Assembly (NCBI RefSeq): GCF_049860805.1
Contig: NZ_CP187555.1
Coordinates: 4,712,001-4,776,000 of the forward strand
Source of the DNA: Parabacteroides sp900760525
GTDB lineage: Bacteria > Bacteroidota > Bacteroidia > Bacteroidales > Tannerellaceae
Direction of reading: 5' to 3'
DNA length: 64,000 bases
This document shows, piece by piece, positions 60,421 through 64,000 of the stretch. Position 1 is the first letter of the stretch; each line of letters opens with the position of its first letter. The position numbers were made by a program, and so were the translations under genes. A model generated the notes under the pieces. It did not search any database. It saw nothing but the letters and a program-made list of their open reading frames with translations, and was not told where the DNA came from.

Positions 60421-61575
60421 TTATAAGCAGGCATATTGAGGCGCATTCGCCGGTACGACAGCCATGCATTCCGTCTCGATCAGCCAGCCCGGACGGCATA
60501 CGGGAGCATGTACGATCAGGTGCGGAAATGACGGATGCCGGCTTTCGATGTATTGCTTGACTACCCGGTAATCCGCCGGGTCGCGCAGGTAGACGATTGC
60601 CTGCATGATGTCCGTCAGCCTGGCACCCGTTTCCTGCAGCAAGGCTTCGATATTTTCCAGCATACGTCCCGTTTGCTTCAGGATATCCCCCGGATATACG
60701 ATCTCGCCTTTGTTGTCGATACTCGCGGTTCCGGAGATGAAGATCTGTTTCCGGTCGCCATAAGTTACGGCTGTCCCCCGTTCGAAAGTGACCCCGTATT
60801 CGTATGTCGGATTCAGGTGGGCGGGAGCATAGAGGAACTGGATTTGTCCGGGGTGTAAGCCTTTTACGGCATAGGTATCCATCTGGACAAAAACGTTCGG
60901 ATCGGCATGGCGCCCTTCTATCCCCGTACTGGAAATATAATGAGTCTTTTCCGTCAGGTCTTGCGTGATGAAAACCTCTTTGCGGGCCTTGACGACACCG
61001 GCATAGTCGACATCCACGTTCTGGACGAAGAACCAGGTACGGATGCAGTTTGCGGCGAGTGTACAATGCTGCTCTGTTAATTGCAGAATGTAATTGTTCA
61101 GCAACAACCGGGTCTGGTATTCAGAGTTTGAGGCTTTATTGGCGAACCCTCCTCCCCAGAAATGGTGGTAGCCGTTGTGGGATGCTTCTGTCAGCCCGTT
61201 CTTGCAACTCTGTATGTTCATATCCGTTTGCAGGTAAACCCATATTGCAATTTTGCTACCGTTCAGAGGCGCTTGTTGCACGATCGACAAGGGGCAGAGT
61301 GAGTTCTCACACTCCCATTCCATGATCATATCGGTCTGATTGGTAGCGTCACTCAGAAAATAACGGCGGAACACGGCTACAGCCTGAGCCGGCAATTCTT
61401 CTGTCATTATCTTTGCATATGCTTTTTGCAGATTTTGCAGTTGTGCACGAAAAGGAAGAAAAGGATCGGTGACAGACATCAGCAACTGATATTCCGCCAC
61501 TCCTCCTTTCCCGATAAAAGAACAAATCTGAACGTTTATGGTATTCTGTTCGTATGTTTTTGTTGTAAATGCCAT
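60421..61575 (-). CDS. RidA/YjgF-domain fusion protein, copy 2
   Basis: A 384-residue paralogue of the protein at 57823-58968, about half identical by eye. The C-terminal RidA domain has FISGTASIDNKGEIVYPGDI, GARLTDIMQAIVYLRDPAD and VHAPVCRPGWLIETECMAV; the position that is Arg in copy 1 (VRAPVCR) is His here, while the second Arg is kept. The N-terminal chorismatase-like part has IRTWFFVQNVDVDYAGVVKARKEVF (abridged). It starts 6 bp after the stop of the cytochrome-like lipoprotein gene. Confidence 0.75.
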   Translation of the reverse strand: MAFTTKTYEQNTINVQICSFIGKGGVAEYQLLMSVTDPFLPFRAQLQNLQKAYAKIMTEELPAQAVAVFRRYFLSDATNQTDMIMEWECENSLCPLSIVQQAPLNGSKIAIWVYLQTDMNIQSCKNGLTEASHNGYHHFWGGGFANKASNSEYQTRLLLNNYILQLTEQHCTLAANCIRTWFFVQNVDVDYAGVVKARKEVFITQDLTEKTHYISSTGIEGRHADPNVFVQMDTYAVKGLHPGQIQFLYAPAHLNPTYEYGVTFERGTAVTYGDRKQIFISGTASIDNKGEIVYPGDILKQTGRMLENIEALLQETGARLTDIMQAIVYLRDPADYRVVKQYIESRHPSFPHLIVHAPVCRPGWLIETECMAVVPANAPQYACL

Positions 61576-61581
61576 GTGTTA

Positions 61582-62280
61582 TTATTCTTTAGCACCGTCT
61601 CTAATCCACGTCTTGATAAGTGTAACCAGCTCATCTTGCGGGAGAACGTCTGTATGATTATAATTTACAATATCTCCGGTCAGGATGTCGATCAGGAAAC
61701 TATACGAGGGCATACCCGGTTCTACTCTTTTTTTTGAAGTAGACAGGGTTGACTTTGCGTTGACTAAGTTGGTAAAACTTTTCCCTTCGGTCAGGTATAA
61801 TCCTGCCGCCGCTTTATCGCCAGCTCCGTGGCAGGCGGCGCAATAGTTGTCAAAAACCTGATGCTGTATCCTGTCATAAGAGGCAATATCGATTTTACTG
61901 ACGGGTAGAGTTACATCGTCAGTCCCGTTACTGATATCGTAAGTGTAGAAATTGTAGATTAATTTGCGTCCTTTGGTCAGAATCGAAATTCCGATTGTTT
62001 TTGCATCTTCATGCAGCCCGTTCAGGTCGAGCGAGACTGTTTCATCTTCTGATTTGGGAGCCGGAATCTGTTTGGACATGAGCGGATTTCCCGAGTCATT
62101 GCCGTAAGCAGCCAAAACGATCTGATAGGTGGAAGGCCAGGCTTCCAATCCACTGAAGGAGACTTCCATTGTCACTTTGAGTCCTTCTGTCCCTCCAGTT
62201 TCTTCGGGATGCAGATCCCCGTCGTCGCAGGAGGTAGACAGTAGGCACACAGCAAAAAATGTATATATGATCTTATTCAT
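61582..62280 (-). CDS. Lipoprotein with a C-terminal c-type heme motif
   Basis: A 232-residue lipoprotein (MNKIIYTFFAVCLLSTSC, Cys18). Residues 30-130 are a beta-rich domain (FSGLEAWPSTYQIVLAAYG). One CxxCH heme-binding motif follows at about 146 (YCAACHGAGDKAAAGLYL), in a mono-heme cytochrome c-like or PSCyt-type region that ends with PSYSFLIDILTGD and DVLPQDELVTLIKTWI. It would lie on the outer or inner membrane facing the periplasm. It sits between the porin and RidA genes (gaps 17 and 6 bp). Confidence 0.78.
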   Translation of the reverse strand: MNKIIYTFFAVCLLSTSCDDGDLHPEETGGTEGLKVTMEVSFSGLEAWPSTYQIVLAAYGNDSGNPLMSKQIPAPKSEDETVSLDLNGLHEDAKTIGISILTKGRKLIYNFYTYDISNGTDDVTLPVSKIDIASYDRIQHQVFDNYCAACHGAGDKAAAGLYLTEGKSFTNLVNAKSTLSTSKKRVEPGMPSYSFLIDILTGDIVNYNHTDVLPQDELVTLIKTWIRDGAKE

Positions 62281-62297
62281 TTAATTTTTTACTATTG

Positions 62298-63536
62298 TTA
62301 GAAAGAGTATTGCAACATGGCGATTGCCGAATGCATAGGCATATTGAGTGCGTCGTTGTCACGATCTAATTGGGTATCATGTCCGGTACGTCCCATATAT
62401 TGGTACATAACCTGCAACTTCAGGTTGAAATTGGAAAAGAAATAATTAAAGCCGGCGGCAGGCATATTCATAAGGCCTTTTTTATTCGCGCCGTTCCGGT
62501 CGTACCAGTCATAGCGGGCAGCCAATTGCATCTTGTCTGTTACAAAGTATCCGACTTGGGCATAAGCCCCCCAGAAGTTGTATGCTTTGGATATTTGTTG
62601 GCGTTTAGTGAATTTCATATTCATCCAATAAGCCTCAGCTGTGACGTACCAGCGGTTTTTTAACCACGCAAATTCGAATCCGGCACGGAAATCGTTTGTA
62701 CTTTCACTTTCCGATTCGACATTATAAGATGTGGAGAGCGCGAAAAGCATCTTGTCGTTTGTCAAATCATCCGGATTCCCCTGGTAAGAAGGCATTTCGC
62801 CTTTAGGCATATAAGCGATACGTCCTGCATACAGGAGAGAAGGCAACCATTTATGATCGTCGCTCATCGTTTTCCCTGCGGTGTTGACATCTATGCCGCT
62901 TCCGTTGAAAATCCCGACTCCGTAGTCCCATTTCCGGTCGATCAGTCCGTGGAGTTCGATTCCGAGGTCGAAGCCTGTGGCAAAGATAGGGTTGACGGCA
63001 TTTAAAGAATAAGGGATATTGACCCTCGTTGTCAGCGATGACGGCAAAGAAGGGAACAACGTTTCACCCAGTGTTACTAAGTAAGCCTGATGTCCGGGTG
63101 TCTTAAATTTACCGACTTTCAGGCGGAGAGATTCCTTCATGTTTACATCGAACCAGGCCTGTTGCAATAAAGCCCCGCCACTTTTTGCCGCGTTAAGGGT
63201 AAAGTTGAACGTAACCTTGCCAAAAGCCTTTCCTGAAAATCCGAGCAGGGCATTCGGAATCGCAAATCCGGAGTTGGCGATACGATCTACTTCCGACAGG
63301 TCCAGATCTTCGTCGTCATAGTAATTGAAGTTGCCGGATGCCTGAATCAAGACATAAGGCTTCAAGAGAAAATCTCCTGCTTTTGTATTGAATGAAAATC
63401 CTTTTTTACCAGCTAAAGAGACAACGTCGTTTTCTACATATTTGTCATCGATCGATTTTGTCTGTGCGTAAGTTGCAGAAGGTAAAGCCGTATATAGGAT
63501 AGCTGCTGCTAACCATTGTCTGAAAAATGATTTCAT
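62298..63536 (-). CDS. Outer-membrane porin of the OprP-like type
   Basis: A 412-residue outer-membrane barrel with signal peptide MKSFFRQWLAAAILYTALPSATYAQ (abridged at residues 1-25). Strands include LLKPYVLIQASGNFNYYDDED, LRLKVGKFKTPGHQAYLVTL, YNVESESESTNDFRAGFEF and a C-terminal AMLQYSF ending in Phe. It resembles phosphate-selective or anion porins, but the coiled coil seen in the porin at 23057-24352 is absent. It lies 24 bp after the di-heme oxidoreductase gene. Confidence 0.8.
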   Translation of the reverse strand: MKSFFRQWLAAAILYTALPSATYAQTKSIDDKYVENDVVSLAGKKGFSFNTKAGDFLLKPYVLIQASGNFNYYDDEDLDLSEVDRIANSGFAIPNALLGFSGKAFGKVTFNFTLNAAKSGGALLQQAWFDVNMKESLRLKVGKFKTPGHQAYLVTLGETLFPSLPSSLTTRVNIPYSLNAVNPIFATGFDLGIELHGLIDRKWDYGVGIFNGSGIDVNTAGKTMSDDHKWLPSLLYAGRIAYMPKGEMPSYQGNPDDLTNDKMLFALSTSYNVESESESTNDFRAGFEFAWLKNRWYVTAEAYWMNMKFTKRQQISKAYNFWGAYAQVGYFVTDKMQLAARYDWYDRNGANKKGLMNMPAAGFNYFFSNFNLKLQVMYQYMGRTGHDTQLDRDNDALNMPMHSAIAMLQYSF

Positions 63537-63560
63537 GTGTATATAATTAATATCGTATTA

Positions 63561-64000
63561 TTATAATGAATTCAGGAATTTGAGAACGGCCGCCCGTTCT
63601 TCTTTGCTCATCCGGGCGAATAATTCGCGTGACACCTGGCCTTCGCCGTCATGCCACATGATGGCTTCTGTCAGATTCCGGGCACGTCCGTCATGCAGGA
63701 AATAAGTATGTCCATTTACTTTTTCCTGAAGTCCGATTCCCCACAGTGGGGTTGTGCGCCATTCACATCCTTGTGCGAGTCCGCTTACGTATTGGTCATC
63801 CAGCCCGATCCCCATATCATGCAACAGGTAGTCCGAATAGGGATGTATGGTCTGGCTGCCGAGCCAGGGCAGTTTGGTTCCGTTAAGCAAGACAGCCCCG
63901 CGCGGTCGGGTATGCAAGGTCGGGGTATGGCAAAGATGGCATTTGGCTTGATAAAACAATTCCTCACCCTTCTTTACCGTTTCGTCGTTTACGTTACGGC
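63561..64000 (-). CDS. Di-heme oxidoreductase (DUF1111 type), partial
   Basis: The last 146 residues of a c-type cytochrome of the DUF1111 / di-heme oxidoreductase family; the gene runs off the right edge, with the frame open to 64000. Visible are KKGEELFYQAKCHLCHTP, a CxxCH heme site, and the family signature TYFLHDGRARNLTEAIMWHDGEG (abridged). Such proteins occur next to imelysin-type iron proteins and porins and are thought to act in periplasmic redox or iron handling. It is the upstream visible member of the operon that continues to the hemerythrin and LuxR genes. Confidence 0.85.
   Translation of the reverse strand, partial: RNVNDETVKKGEELFYQAKCHLCHTPTLHTRPRGAVLLNGTKLPWLGSQTIHPYSDYLLHDMGIGLDDQYVSGLAQGCEWRTTPLWGIGLQEKVNGHTYFLHDGRARNLTEAIMWHDGEGQVSRELFARMSKEERAAVLKFLNSL

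Overview
The window looks like chromosomal DNA of a gut Bacteroidales, most probably Parabacteroides. It carries SusC/SusD and FecR/ECF-sigma pairs, S-type sulfatase, GH20, GH3 and GH106-type glycosidases, many promoters of the Bacteroidetes form (TTTG, about 19 bp, TAnnTTTG), and two giant surface proteins of the DUF6383 / S-layer-like type. The genus is inferred from gene content and was not checked against a database.

Layout. 0-13.5 kb is core: parA-parB-DUF5683-mltD-relA/spoT rightward, then the Na/Ca exchanger, DUF3127, MerR and M23 genes leftward, alaS, aroB and tRNA-Pro(GGG). 13.7-18.3 kb holds a lone receiver protein, an orphan 87-residue ORF, ribosomal protein S1, an ECF sigma factor with a small membrane partner, and a DUF6249-type membrane protein. 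18.3-26.4 kb holds a GH106-like lipoprotein, a nitronate monooxygenase-like enzyme, PstS, a phosphate-selective-type porin and a GH20 hexosaminidase. At 26.4-28.9 kb an ORF6N-domain gene is split by an IS110-family element beside an intact ORF6N paralogue. 29-33.4 kb is a small beta-barrel protein and purL.

33.8-56.8 kb is framed by two paralogous giant secreted proteins (1103 and 1107 residues) that point away from each other. Upstream of each lies a pair of near-palindromic 34-bp sites whose cores match the Mpi-invertase type consensus (ARACGTWCGT). The sites are exactly 185 bp apart and enclose a promoter (TTG, 19 bp, TATTTTTG) that faces away from the gene in both copies. This is the signature of phase-variable invertible promoters, both read here in the OFF orientation. 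Between the two genes are an ECF sigma/FecR/SusCD/sulfatase glycan-uptake locus, a LysE exporter, a CBM9-like protein, and a hemerythrin, LuxR and GH3 gene run.

57-64 kb holds a higBA toxin-antitoxin pair and then a leftward operon that enters from beyond the right edge: di-heme oxidoreductase (partial), porin, lipoprotein with one CxxCH, RidA-type fusion protein, hemerythrin-like protein, LuxR regulator with a degenerate receiver, and a second RidA-type fusion. The hemerythrin plus pseudo-receiver pair occurs twice in the window, which suggests a recurring di-iron-sensor/regulator module that I do not recognise as a described system.

No CRISPR array, rRNA or prophage was seen.
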